Of a stretch of 64,000 bases of DNA, positions 10,433 to 22,030 are shown one piece after another. Below the pieces are notes generated by a model. It was given only the letters and a program-made list of their open reading frames with translations. It ran no database searches and was not told the DNA's origin. Position 1 is the first letter of the stretch, and each line of letters starts with the position of its first letter. This DNA comes from Mantis religiosa (Eukaryota > Arthropoda > Insecta > Mantodea > Mantidae). Both the position numbers and the translations under genes were made by a program. The stretch is from contig CM060953.1 in NCBI GenBank assembly GCA_030765055.1, forward strand, positions 176,696,493-176,760,492. The letters are read 5' to 3'.

Positions 10433-12177
10433 AGGGGAACATGGGGCATATCGGCGTCGTGAGGCAGAACGGAGTATACTTATTTTCTCCCTAGTAGGTG
10501 GCACAATCTACCAGAATCTGTCAAAACTACGTCATTTCAATTACAGCTACTAGTACACATCAGTTGACTGCCATAACAGAATCTGTTGTGTGCGAGTTGT
10601 GTGATGGATCGAGTTTGAAGCAGATTTTATAATATTCGTGATATGTTTAAGGTATGTAAGTATATCATATCTACATTTAAATAAAAAACAATAATTACTA
10701 TGGAATATAACACTTAATTTACTTCTAAATCCATGTTTTACGCTAAGGTATCTTTGAATATCGAACCATCGACAAGCATTAACCTAAGTTTGTGTTTACG
10801 GGGCAATATGGGTGGGGCATAACAGGGCACTAACCCATTATGCCCCTGGTGTAAAACTCTATGAGTGTTTTTCATGTTTCATGTGATTTCGGATTAGTGC
10901 GTAATTACGTAAAGAAGTCACAGAGGCAAGAGTGGTCTTCATTCTCAATGGAGGAGGCTGTGAATGCTGTATTTGATGGTTCAATGGGGTAAGAAAGGTA
11001 GCTAGTGAATTTCAAGTGCCCCAAACAACTCTTAAACGCTACGATAAGGAGAAACGAGATAATCCTGTATATGTTGTTAAAAATGTTCTCACAGGCTGCA
11101 TGAAACCACTAATAAAATATTATGAGGATGAAATTCGCTCCTGGATTAGATGTAATCCAGGAAAATTCGTGATACTGTTTCCGGTTATATCATTGTTTGG
11201 TGCCAGTTATATGCGGGCCTCAACAATGGGCACGGCAGTCAATGGGTTTCGAAAAAGAGGAATATGGTTTGTGAACATCAATGTGTTAGATGATACTGAT
11301 TTCCTACCGTCCAAAACAACAGTTATTGAGCTTTCTTCAGGAGTTCCTGATGATGTTAATCCTTCAAGTTCTGAGATGTCCGTTGTCTCTGGTTCACCTA
11401 TGGGGAGAGAAAACATTGAGATGCCAAGCTGCAGTAGTTTCCAGAATTCCAGCCCATAAAATAGCACACCTATTCCAAAGGTAGATCAGAAAAACAAGAG
11501 AGTTTCGATAAATATGGGGAAAAGCACAGTACTGACAACATCCCCTTATAAAGAAGCGCTATTGAATGTGGAACAAGAAAAAATGAATAAAATACCTGTA
11601 AAAAGGCGTCTTGCTCCACCAGAAAGCGAAACAAAACGGGAATTATCGAAAGGAAGGCCTAGATGTCCTAATCCTCCTGTATCCAAACGTCCCAGAGGTC
11701 ATCTGTCTGCTGGTAACAGGAAAGAAGTGGCAAAAGACGACGAAGATGATTGTCTTTACTGCCAGGATAATTCAGAAGGAGGGTGGATTAGACATTCCTG
11801 CTGCCAGCAGGCTAATAATTCATTCAGGCTCATAGTTCTTGTGCAGGTGTCAAAAGTGATGATGAAGATGTATATATTTGGGCACATTTTGAAAAGTGAA
11901 CTAAATGTAAAAGAAATAAAAAAACTGATCAAAATTTGGTCAAAGAGATAATATTCCTCACTGCCCCATCTATGGGACAAAACGGGGCAAGTGTCCTAAT
12001 TTTGTTTTTGATGTGATAGCTACACCAAGTTTTTGCGAGTGTCTGTTTCATTTATGTTTTTCAGGTAATTATGCAATAATAAACACATTTACATTACCAA
12101 AACAAAATTTCTAAATGTTCAAATATGAAATATAGATGCACAAATATTAAGTACCCTGTCCTGCCCCATGTTCCCCT
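10433..12177 (+). mobile_element. Pogo-like DNA transposon, internally deleted
   Basis: A perfect 16-bp inverted repeat AGGGGAACATGGGGCA lies at 10433-10448, with its complement at 12162-12177. Further GGGGCA-rich motifs lie inside (10800-10853 and 11959-11990). Between them is a pogo-type transposase missing its central catalytic domain. At about 1.75 kb it is a deletion derivative. I could not identify a clean TA target duplication, so the exact outer ends may lie a few bases away. Confidence 0.75.
10898..11951 (+). pseudogene. Pogo-type transposase remnant: HTH, then C-terminal tail with PHD-like Cys motif
   Basis: The N-terminus RQEWSSFSMEEAVNAV (about 10921-10968) and, after a one-base shift, RKVASEFQVPQTTLKRY (about 10993-11045) form the psq-type helix-turn-helix of pogo transposases. 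The frame then jumps within about 100 residues to GFRKRGIWFVN..V..D.DFLP (about 11246-11310), which in intact proteins lies after the DDE domain, so the catalytic part is deleted. A second frame from 11514 continues the tail and reaches DDCLYCQDNSEGGW (about 11739-11790). In another frame CAGVKSDDEDVYIWAH follows (about 11840-11885). Together these resemble the terminal PHD-like finger of insect pogo proteins, with later Cys residues replaced. Confidence 0.7.
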
Positions 12178-12531
12178 CCGCTATATCCTGCTAACGGACA
12201 TTTTCTTTACCTCAAACACTCGGAACCGCACGTAACGATTCTTAGAATAACAGTTGATCATAGAACAGTTCTCATTTTCATGTTTGTGCAAAATATTTTG
12301 TATAAACATAACGCTTTAATAAGGAGAAAATAGTAACAAGAAATAAATAGCATAGGGGGAAAATCATACGTAATTCAGTGTGTTATTGAGCTTTTCAACA
12401 CCTCAACACTGTCTGTTTAAAGTACTTAAAATAGCACAAAGTACACACCATGTACTACACACCTGATAATGCTTATATTAATGTACCCAAAGTGCACTTG
12501 CAGGATTTCGATGAAGTGGTTAACAGAATGT
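12178..12531. other. AT-rich stretch between pogo element and PLE-3
   Basis: No features were recognised. Confidence 0.4.
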
Positions 12532-13245
12532 GCTCAATTTCTTCTCGGGAAACAAGCCAGGTAAAAAGACGATTAGAAATCGAATGTACATGTCTCCCAT
12601 CATCAGGATATTTACTAAACTTTATAAACTGCAAATGAATCACTGTATATAACAGAAATATAAACAAAGGCAAAACTATCAAAATTCGCCATGCTGAACA
12701 AAAGACTGTTATAAATAAATTAAATGCCAGGCTAGGAGATGGCATGAGCATAGAAAATTAATTGGGTCAAAGAAACATAACTACTTAACTTGATTATCAA
12801 GCTGTATTGATCTTTGCTTCTTAAATCGACGGATTTCTATTTCTAAGGCCAGCTCCCAAGAGGAGCTGAACTGAAATCCAGCATCATGATTAAGCGTGCT
12901 CCTTTCAGAGGAAATGACCTAATCCTCCTTAATTCTCCACACCCAGTAACTGTTGCATTTTGCTAAGATGGTCATCTCCCGAAAATTGGCTATATGGTCG
13001 TTATCAAAACAATTCTCTGCCAGCCCAGACTTCTCAGGTTGCATTAAGCGAATGCTCCGTTCATATTCGTTTATCCTGGTAGCGAAGATCCTTCCGGTTT
13101 GTTCTATATACAGTGTCCTACATTGTCCCTGAACTTGGAAGTCTAGTTTGTCTTTCACCGGTCTCAACAGATTTTTAATCTTCGGAGGTGGCTTGTGAAT
13201 GGTCTTGTTGTATTTGGCGAGAATTCTGCTGATTCTTTTGGTTAA
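12532..13245 (-). mobile_element. PLE-3: 5'-truncated Penelope-like element
   Basis: This is a minus-strand copy of the same family as PLE-1 and PLE-2. Its 3' pLTR-like end is at 12532-12640 (TTCTTCTCGGGAAACAAGCC on the plus strand). The body ends near 13245 in the linker RISRILAKYNKTIHKPPPKI. The hammerhead-like region reads CTGATGATGGGAG, but the closing stem and GAAA are lost. Length is about 714 bp. Confidence 0.8.
12919..13240 (-). pseudogene. Penelope-like GIY-YIG endonuclease domain, small deletion
   Basis: The reading frame 12919-13167 contains DKLDFQVQGQCRTLYIEQTG. Compared with PLE-2 (PGVYRITCECGTPYIGQSG) the GVY strand and Cys pair are collapsed by a deletion, and the YIG glycine is changed to Glu. 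The downstream RIFATRINEYERSIRLMQPE, SGLAENCFDNDHIANF and CNSYWVWRIKE segments are well kept. Upstream codons to 13240 give IHKPPPKIKNLLRPV, the basic linker between RT and endonuclease in Penelope proteins. The nuclease cannot fold normally without the GIY strand. Confidence 0.75.
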
Positions 13246-13834
13246 AAGAAGGTGATTGCGTACACTTCAATAAAGCCAGGTTATCACGTTCCAGATCACT
13301 ATCGCAGTCTATAATCTTCGCAAAATGTAAAGGCATATGAAGGCGGGGAGTACTGCAGACCCCAACGATTCTAAGCTTGGCCCTCCTACCAGCACTGTCG
13401 AATGTCGTACACGCATCTCAGACACCTGAACTGAGAATATTATATTAATTAATTACGCTCGGATAAATGTTTGAAATATGACAAATGCCAAGCATATAAT
13501 AAGAAAGAATTTGATTTTCTGATCGTGACCGTACAAAAATCTTGTCTCTACAATACTTATAACGAGAGCGATGCACGTTTCATCTTCATATGGTTATGGT
13601 TACATCCATACATTCAACACAGATAAGCCTGAAAAACAACACCATTCTTTCCTTATAACATTTATCTCAAGCATAAATAACTAATGCACCTACTATTAAA
13701 ACAGAAGTCACGCAGTTTGAAACAAAGTTAATTTCCAGTTCGTTTTCAGAGTAGAAGTGTTCTTTTGTTAAAGTGAATGGCATCGTTAAGTCATGTGTTG
13801 AACTCGAGCTGAAATGAGAGATCGTAAGCTTTCA
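13246..13834. other. Stretch with no recognised feature
   Basis: The first 180 bases are somewhat GC-richer and may be older repeat DNA. Nothing was identified. Confidence 0.35.
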
Positions 13835-13965
13835 CGGCCGGAGTCCATAATACAATTGATTATTTCCGGGCTGTTTTGTCATCTTCTGTTGGCGTAAGAA
13901 GGTCCAAACGTTTCTTCCACAACTGCGGTAGATATCATAAGTGGCGCGGTCGAAGTTTCCTTGCA
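13835..13965 (-). repeat. pLTR-like fragment of a second Penelope-type family
   Basis: On the minus strand the segment near 13895-13945 reads CACTTATGATATCTACCGCA, then a short spacer, then GAAACGTTTGG. This has the layout of the hammerhead-like block in the PLE pLTRs (CTGATGA, stem II, GAAAC) with one change in the first box. The sequence after it (ACAGCCCGGAAATAATCAAT) does not match PLE-1 to PLE-3, so it would be a different family. Coding sequence was not found beside it. Confidence 0.35.
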
Positions 13966-14607
13966 GAGAGTTTCGCTGCGTTTGAAGGGTTCAGCAGACC
14001 AGCAGAAGATTCGAGTCGTCCAGTTTTACCTGGACGGAGTGTTTGCTGCCCAGCACCTAGCAACATTTTGCGGCTTTATCTGGGCAGTATAATAGAGTCG
14101 TCTTATGTCTCAGGCGGTTGCCTTAGGCAGCGGTATGTCTAGCCTTTAATGCGCACTGTTTCCCGGTGGGGGTTGTGCGCACAGTGCTGTCTGCGCTCTT
14201 CCGCCTGCCTGGGAGGCATCTGAGCACAGTCCGCCTAACAGGCTACAGGGAAAGGAAATAAGGAACAAATGTTTAGGTATGGGACTTACCAAGCCCATTT
14301 CTGAGCTTGGGGGTATGAAGCCAGGGGAATGTGGCCCTGTTCAGTTCTAGTTACCCAAAGCGGCTTTGGGCGACCGGTAGCTCGGTCGGTGGTGAGGAAC
14401 CCTGTGGTCGCAACGGCCAGGTGTGTTCACCAGGATATTGGGATGGGAGTCAAGCTTATCGTAGATGGTGCGGGATCTCTCCACAATGACCACAATGTAT
14501 CGGACTCCGGAGAAGGTGTGAGTAGGTATGAAGGATGTGGGACGGAAATCTACGTCCGGTATCGTAGATCATTCGCAGTGCCCTGTTCTGGGCGCACTGT
14601 AGTCTGC
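13966..14607. other. GC-richer segment of unknown origin
   Basis: This stretch is visibly richer in G and C than its surroundings. It holds open frames (for example 14329-14613) without recognisable domains. It ends at the hexamer tail of LINE-J copy 1. It may be an older retroelement 5' region. Confidence 0.3.
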
Positions 14608-15100
14608 GAATAGTCAAGTCCAAGTCCAAGTCCAAGCCGTATACTGACAGGCTGGTAACAGTCAGAAGGCTTTTGCTGCGTATCCACCCAGGTTTTGGGT
14701 CTGACCGCAGGTTGATAATTGTGATGTTTACAGGATGATGTGGTATTTTTTGTTGAGGAAATTTGTTGAGGTAGCTTTTTGCTCCACTTTAATTTTCTAC
14801 AGGATGCCAAACCGCTTTTTTGTTTACACCCTGGTATTTTATTTTTCTAAAGTGTCGTAAATTTTGTAGCCAAACAGCTGTTTTGGAGTTTTGAAATTTA
14901 GCTTCTGCTGCTGTAAGGATTAACTCCTTTGTTACCTCGGATGCCCGCAAGCCATACGGGGTACCCGGTAACGCCTGAAGCGGCGTCTCGCACCGTCGTA
15001 GTCTCCTAGAGACCGAACCAGGGCGCTTCTATGAGCAGGAATTTTATCGTAAAATTTTGTCGCCCGGCGCCTAATTTCGTCGCGAATATTCAGTGCCTGA
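14608..15100 (-). mobile_element. LINE-J copy 1: 3' end of a Jockey-type LINE
   Basis: The minus-strand translation of about 14937-15090 reads IRDEIRRRATKFYDKIPAHR, then SALVRSLGDYD, and ends RVPRMACGHPR followed by a stop. The same C-terminus occurs in LINE-J copy 2 at 38005. A 3' UTR of about 320 bases follows and ends in a short hexamer run at 14613-14637 (GGACTT on the minus strand), a plausible LINE tail. Only the last 52 codons remain, so it is a strongly 5'-truncated copy. Confidence 0.75.
14613..14637. repeat. (AAGTCC)n short tandem, LINE-J tail
   Basis: About four copies of a hexamer lie at the 3' end of LINE-J copy 1, where a simple-sequence tail is expected. Confidence 0.7.
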
Positions 15101-17993
15101 GTCGCGCTATTTGTACTGGTTGTTGGGGAGTGGAGCCTGGGTAGTCCGGCAATGGTGTCCTGTGATTGGTCCGCGTGATTTTTGGTAGTTAAATGACGTT
15201 TCTTGTTTTCGATAACAGGATGACAGTTCCTATTGGGTTTTAAGGTTTCTTCCTTTCTTTTGAAATTATTAGGATGCTTTTAAATTTCGATGGCCTCCCG
15301 CTGAAGTCGTGTGTGTTAATGTTCTGAACTGAAATGTTAATATTATATTCAATTATTTTCCAAAATTTCCAGTGTTTGTGATCCGAGTGCGTGGACATGT
15401 CCCTCGAAGCAGGGACAAGTTATTTTTCGATCAACAGGTGTGAACTAATTCATTCTTAGGGCAAAACATTATATTTAATCTGACCATGTTTTTACGTAAG
15501 CTCTCCATTCCAGAATATTAGGCAACTGTAGATTTTTCAAAATCCCGGATATTATCTCTATAACCTTGAGGTGTAAGTAGTGTCCACACAGTGTCACGAA
15601 TTTATAGTGAGGCAGCTGTACACTTCGAAAAAGGAAGTGTGCTTGTGTTTCAAATTCCGGTAAAGAACCATGAAGTCGGAAAGCGAGTTACTGGATTGGA
15701 AACAGTGATTACTGTTCCACTGCTGTGACGAGTGTCAAAGTAAGATTTTAATGGTTTAGGAATATTTTGAAGTGCTGTTTAATTACGGGAAGAATAACCA
15801 AAACCTTTGCTTGCGTGTAAAACTACTCTTATGTACAGAACCACTGCGGTACACGTACTACGCTTGACAACAGCGCTGCGCTTGAACTTTGACCAGCGTT
15901 CATATATCTTTAAATTTTGCGAGCGAAATAATAAAAAACGCCACATTAATTGCATTTGCAATTGGTGATATATTATGTCGATGCCATAACCAGATTTTCG
16001 CTAAGCATAGATTTTTACTTAAGTGCAGAAAATTGTTTTACAATCACTGACTGAAGCTTGCTGAACTAACAATCGTGTATCCTCACTTGTGGTTCGGCAC
16101 ATTGTTGTCTCACAAAATCAGAAATTATTCTGCTGTAGCTTATAACGCTTATAGAGCTTATGATGAGGTTCACAGAGAACTAAAAAGTTTTGCATAGAAA
16201 TGATATATACCACTGTTGCCTTTATGCCAGAAATATTTAATTGAAGTCCTTATTGCTGTCCCAGAGTAACTATGCTCTATGCTCTATGGTTTTAAATATC
16301 TTCCTTTTCCTACAACTGTTTAAAAATTATATAAATCAAATCATTCGTCAAGTACCTTGGCTAAAATTAATTCCCAGGACCCCTTTGGATATTCTGTTGT
16401 TATTTTATTACAAACATATAGTAGACGGGACCTCTACCTTGTGAAATAATCCCCTGGTCGTTTGGAATAGAAGGTAGTATATATCGACCCCTTATATTAT
16501 ATCCGGTCCAATGCATTTACAATTTTACACCTACGTGGAGTCTGATGCATCTAAATGTTGATGTTTTCTTCTAGGTTGTGCTAAATTCTTCCTTTGTAAC
16601 AAAGAAATACTTGTGAATTCATCTTTGTCTTTTTCCTTTATTTAACGTCTGTACTTTGATGTGTATTTGATATTTTGTCAGATACGTAAATTACCTGCAA
16701 ATCGATGGAACAGAAAGTATTTATTATAGCGTACTCCAAAGTCAACCTAAGAGAAAGGAAGAATCCTGCAGCGGAGGCGATCAAGGAAATGAAATTGCTT
16801 CGATTCCTGAGGGTATAATCATTTTTTATTATCGAAACAACTCAGCGACCGCAAAAGCCACTTGTTTTGTAGTAGCCGTTAGCGGAAACCGCATGTTGTT
16901 TCACTTCCCTTTTGTTTTCTGTTGCCCAGAAAATGGTCTATCTAACACGTGAAGCAATGAAAAAAAGCGGAAAGGTTACGTGCCTTCTATACTCGCTTCG
17001 GAGAGTATAATAATGGTAGTGGAGAAGAAAGTGCACTAATTGTTAGCGTCAAAGTTATTGTAGGAATTATGAGCAGTTGTATGCACCTTCTAAATGTGTG
17101 CATATTAATTTTTGAGGGAAAATTAAACTCCCTACACTGTCACAATTAAATGTATTAAATTTATTAATCCCTTTCGCTCCAAAACAATTTTGATATCATT
17201 ACGAAATTTTTAAAGTAAATAAATGCATACATTATAAACTCAGTGGTCTATGTGATACCGGCTAATGTATTGAGGGACAACAGAACTGAATTTTATAAGG
17301 TTTTTAATGTTAAAACTTAGTTACTTGAAAACTTGCAACCTAAGTTGGGAGTAAATAATGAATTTACTGTGCAAAGGTTCAAAGAACTCTACTTCAAACA
17401 GCCCCTCATGTAATCGCAGTCTCAGGTCTGTCGTATCCTCCCCGATTCCACCAGAGGAAAGTCTTTTCTGAGCAGTTCGCCAGTGTGACTGGGACAGCAG
17501 GTTTGTAAGCATTAGTACCCTTTGTTATGAGACCTATAGCTACCATCGGTTCGTTCACCTCATTGCGTTGCTTCATGAGTCCGGAAATGGTAAGGTAAGT
17601 GTTGCGTCGATGTGTGAGCTATTTCCTCCCTTCATAGTTAATTGAAGCATGAAACTTACTTTATAAAATAGTTTTCATGACATAGTTTACATGACATTTT
17701 GTATCAAGTTCTTTGAAGTAGCTAGGCTGAATCTGAGCCCGTCTTTTAGGGAAAAATTGCTCTTGATACCATCTGTGTTCATAGCATATGGTATTTTTTT
17801 GGCAAACATATGGGAATTCGTTTTCTCCATTCAAGTTTTTCTTTGAATGACATTTTTGTTGGTGTAACCAACTATCGTGATAGTAGAATTAAACATAAAT
17901 GTGATAAAAATAAACACTCCGTCCTGTTGTGGATTTACTTTGGCATTAAAACGGCTGAGTATTTTAAAAGCTAATTAAAATAAAACTACATTG
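15101..17993. other. Intergenic stretch, nothing recognised
   Basis: Almost 2.9 kb without recognisable coding, RNA or repeat signals. A 63-codon minus frame at 17321-17512 has no family motif. Confidence 0.45.
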
Positions 17994-18227
17994 CAGAAGG
18001 GATATACCGAGAGTAAACTTTTTGGGTTAAAACTACAAAATTCTCTATTTTTAATTCTATCATGTACTGTTCCTCAGAAAACTATAAATTATTTTAGCCA
18101 GAAGGGATATACCGAAAGTAAACTTTTTGGGTTGAAACTACAAAATTCTCTATTTTTAATTCTATCATGTACTGTTCCTCAGAAAACTATAAATTATTTT
18201 AGCCAGAAAACTATAAATTATTTTAGC
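17994..18227. repeat. Local tandem duplication, 105-bp unit
   Basis: Two near-identical 105-bp units (17994-18098 and 18099-18203) each start CAGAAGGGATATACCG. They are followed by a further 24-bp partial copy (18204-18227) of the unit end, CAGAAAACTATAAATTATTT. Very few differences are seen, so the duplication is young. The 114-codon frame across it repeats its peptide for this reason and is not evidence of a gene. Confidence 0.9.
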
Positions 18228-19718
18228 CAAACAGTTTTCAAGATCCGCCTTTTTAGAAAGCACAGCACATGTTTACATAATCCTTGCGGTCACATGGAAG
18301 GGGAAGGCTCTCACTTCATAACACAGAATTACTGAATGCTGTACAAATAAGACAAAAGAGAGAAGAACCAGCGGAATGCAAATAATTAAAAAATGACTCA
18401 ACTCGTGTTCTCCCTCATTAAATCTAACAAAACGCAAGCCATTTCCTCGTGTTTATCCTATGTTGGACTGAATATTGTACTGGAAGAGAAAAATAATCTC
18501 ATAATTAGCAGTCATAACGGACCAGTACTTACAATGGACATTCCTACACATTACGTAAAGTATGTTAAACAAAAGTAAGGTAAATATTGCATCCAAAAAG
18601 TTAGATATTGAGAAGGAAGTACATGTAATGAGAGCTTTTGAATTTAGAACAAGAACAGAAAAGTATGCGCTGTTGAAGCAAATTCCATCAGAGGTCTCTG
18701 ACTTCATGTTTGGAAATATAAACTCATTGTGCCCAGTGAATCGGCATAAGAATTCAGAATTCAAACTTCTAGCCATGACTTCCTCCATATAGGCTGTCAT
18801 AACATCGAAGTAGCAACCCCTTCTAAACTCTAAATTTATGTATAAATACTTTCTCTTGGCAATTTCCCTTTTAAGGCGAGAAGGTACTTCACTTGCGGTG
18901 AAAATTCCCTTTTTCTTATTTTTACATTTTCTTATAATGTCGTCTCTATGGACTAAAATATATAGTTAAAAAGTTCATTGGAGCAATATGATATACTAAT
19001 TTTCTTATTATATTAGTATATGTTAAGTTTCTGCCACGCCCCTTTTCGTAAACTTTCAGAAAATCGATCATAACTTCTGTAATACTGAACAGGTATTTCT
19101 GAACAAAGCCTTGTTTTGTCAAGCTTTCTGTTGGCAATACTGTAACTCCAATGATGCTAGTTTTTCTTTTGTCTTTGGATGTGTATGTGAACAGTTATTT
19201 GTTCTGAATAATATTTTGTACTAGCTATTGCTGAATGTAATGATATGGGTAGGCCAAAAACATTTTGAAAGAGAAAGTTTACATGAAATGGTTTTACTTA
19301 AACAGAACAGTAAATGAGGAAAATATAAACACAACAAACAATTAAAGAATATGTAATATTGAGGTTAGTAGGTCCAGTTCATGATAGCAGTCATATACAG
19401 AAATTGATGAGTTTCGAGTCCTGAAAGCAGATAAAACGGTTGAAGACCTTGCTAAGAAGGCAAGAAAAATGAAGAGAAACTTAAGAACAAGTGAGAACAC
19501 AGAGGGTCCAGACTATGCAGCAGGGATGTTCTTACTCATGTAAGAAATCAGTAATAAATATATAAACTTTAAGGCTGCTTTTTCCAATTTCACTTTTTGC
19601 AAGTTCCGGTACACTATTTTAAAAAACTAATCAACTAAAACATTTGAATTTTTTGCGTGTATTAAGCAGACTCATAAGAATAATAGTAAGAAGGGATTTT
19701 TCTATGAGATTCACAATA
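18228..19718. other. AT-rich stretch, nothing recognised
   Basis: Short overlapping frames at 18393-18800 lie on both strands. No family was identified. Confidence 0.4.
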
Positions 19719-20190
19719 CTTAATTAATTAGAGCCAACTGAAAAAGCCAATGCCATGGCCAGGATTTGAACCACGGATCTATTGGTTTCCGTCCAGTTGC
19801 TCTACTCCTTTAGCTACCATGGTCAACGTGCCTTCCTGACATTAAATTCTCCAATTGACTCATTATATTTCTCGGTAGACCACTTAGGGTTCTCATATTT
19901 GAGACAACCACTTGTAGCGATTTACTATTGTAAGTACCTAATTACCAGGACTCTTATCGCTGATTATTTTTAATGTAAATTTATATAGGGGAATGAATCC
20001 TTAAAGAACTAATTCTTTTAAATACATTACTCCGGTATATGGGTGATTTTTAATTAATTAGAGCCAACTGAAAAATGCAATGCCATGGCCGGGATTTGAA
20101 CCAAGGATCTACTAGTTTCCGTCCAGTTGCTCTACCCCTTGAGCTACCATGGTCAACGTGCCTTCCTGACATTAAATTCTCCAATTCTTT
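19719..20190 (-). repeat. SINE-D, two tandem units
   Basis: Two direct units share the start TTAATTAATTAGAGCCAACT at 19719 and 20050, a period of 331 bp. The second unit is cut at about 20190. Each holds, on the minus strand, a tRNA-like head (ACCATGGTAGCT..., B box GGTTCAAATCC) next to the family body. SINE-D recurs at 34155, 36350, 49690, 50225, 51885 and 56560. Confidence 0.8.
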
Positions 20191-21093
20191 AAATTTAATT
20201 TGACAACACTTCTTTACAAGTGGGGTCAAATTTTGCCACTGAGGCTTGAAGGTCAGCTCAGCACAAATATAGCAGAAACTGTCTATATGATTTACACACT
20301 CCTTGGCATGATGAAAAACAAATCACAGAAACACTGCATACACAATACACTTTCGAAAAGAAAGGAAGGAAATATTTCACTACTGAACAAACTCACAGTC
20401 AGCTCAATATTGACACATCACACAGCCAGATGAACAGGTCGGTACATATCCAAACATGAATGAACCTGCACAGCCTTGTTTTATGGTTCTTCAGCATACT
20501 ACAAATCATTCCCTTATATAAAGGTTGGATAAAATCACTAAATATGAGGTAAAGTTTCCTATAACAGTTCAAAGAAAACGCTAAAATGCTATTTTAAAAA
20601 GCAGCGGTCACAAAAATCTGTGCCTGATGGAAAAATTCTGCCTACATATCTGAATTCAGTATGAAAAGGTACCTATAATCACTAATAAGATTTCTTGTGA
20701 AGAACACCTTGTCGACTAGTGTTATTAACAATTGAAGATTGATGCATGTTCGGTATCGGCGCAACACTAACCATGAAATCCCGTAAATATCATTGCCAAA
20801 CTAATGAAAGCCAATACATTTTCATGAATACCAAAATACTTATGAAACAACCTAATATGTCACAAGCTCTTAGGTAGGTATTGAAAGGTCAAATTTTAAA
20901 CTTCATATTCTGCGGCATTTCTTTATAAAATGACAGAGTTTGTTAGGCATATAGTGAAAGTTTATTCCATACATCAAGGCCATTCCTAATGTTATTTCAT
21001 GAAAAACTTGCACGTTCACATTTCTTTCAACATACGCTGTGTTTTCATGATCTGCTTATCATCTTTGAAACAGATTTTAGTAAAAGCCCAGTG
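20191..21093. other. AT-rich stretch, nothing recognised
   Basis: A 77-codon frame at 20200-20433 lacks a family motif. Confidence 0.4.
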
Positions 21094-21290
21094 TATAAAT
21101 TTTCCCTATTCGAATTTCTGGAATACCATCGTTAACCTGTTCCATTTTTTCAGGATAGCTTTCTCGGTTAGGTATGTGAAGTTAATGACTGCATATAAAT
21201 TTTCCCTATTTGAATTTCTGGAATACAATGGTTATCCTGTTCCATTTTTTCAGGATAGCTTTCTCGGTTAGGTATGTGAAGTTAATGAGT
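21094..21290. repeat. Local tandem duplication, 100-bp unit
   Basis: TATAAATTTTCCCTATT starts at 21094 and again at 21194. Both units run through CTGTTCCATTTTTTCAGG to AAGTTAATGA with a few substitutions. It is a simple two-copy duplication without an associated element. Confidence 0.9.
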
Positions 21291-21649
21291 GCAGGTCGTT
21301 AAGTGGACCAGTAATGGCTGGAAACGGTATGCCATTATTGGGAATAGGTTTAATTGTGATAAATACCAGGGATAGCCTATAGGCCATATTTCGTTGTATT
21401 TAGGAATTAATGTGAATTTAAAGGTGTAACTGTGCTCATTACAGTACATTCTATGAGTGAGAAATTTTGTTTTGAGTAAATGCATTTACTGTGGCACATG
21501 ATTTTGCTATATTATTTTGTGAATACTATTTATGAGGAAGTCATTCTGATTTTGTTTTCTAGCTAGTTTTGGGTATAACGGAGGAACAATTTTCTACCAG
21601 ATTTTCTAGTGATATTCCATGTTAAGGATATAATAAGTTTATATTCAAA
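21291..21649. other. AT-rich stretch, nothing recognised
   Basis: Nothing identifiable was seen. Confidence 0.4.
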
Positions 21650-22030
21650 AACAGATTATAAATGGGACACAAATCTTTATATTTTTAAATTTGTCGTGTA
21701 TACATATTGTTACTTATAGGCCGAGCAAAACCTAAAAATTACTATAATCACTGTTATTTAAAATTCATTTGCTGTGCCTTCAGTTTGGGAAAGCTGTTTG
21801 TTCTTGGTAAAGCTTAAACTTTGCTCACTGGCAAAACATGTACTTTGGGCTGGTGAATCTCACATCCGGCTTATCAAGAAAAATAATGCACAGGTGGCCA
21901 GTGACAGGTCTCAACATGTTCTCAATTATGTAAACAGTGATTGCAGAAGACGATTCAGTATTTGGAAGGAAAACAATGGCTAGCGTGGGAATTGCTGAAT
22001 TGGCTAGCAATTTACATTTTGTGTAGGAAC
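21650..22030 (+). repeat. Unknown dispersed repeat R, arm 1
   Basis: It matches the reverse complement of about 28450-28810 over most of its length with many substitutions and small gaps. Shared landmarks are GTTATTTAAMATTCATTTGC, AAACATGTACTTTG, GTAAACAGTGATTGCA and GCGTGGGAATTGCTGA. No TIR, poly(A) or transposase was recognised. The frame 21774-21983 is not conserved in the other copy, so the repeat is probably non-coding. Confidence 0.7.

Noticed and set aside
17991..18335. 114-codon frame with internal peptide repeat
   Set aside because: The repeat comes from the 105-bp tandem duplication, a multiple of three. No protein family is recognised.
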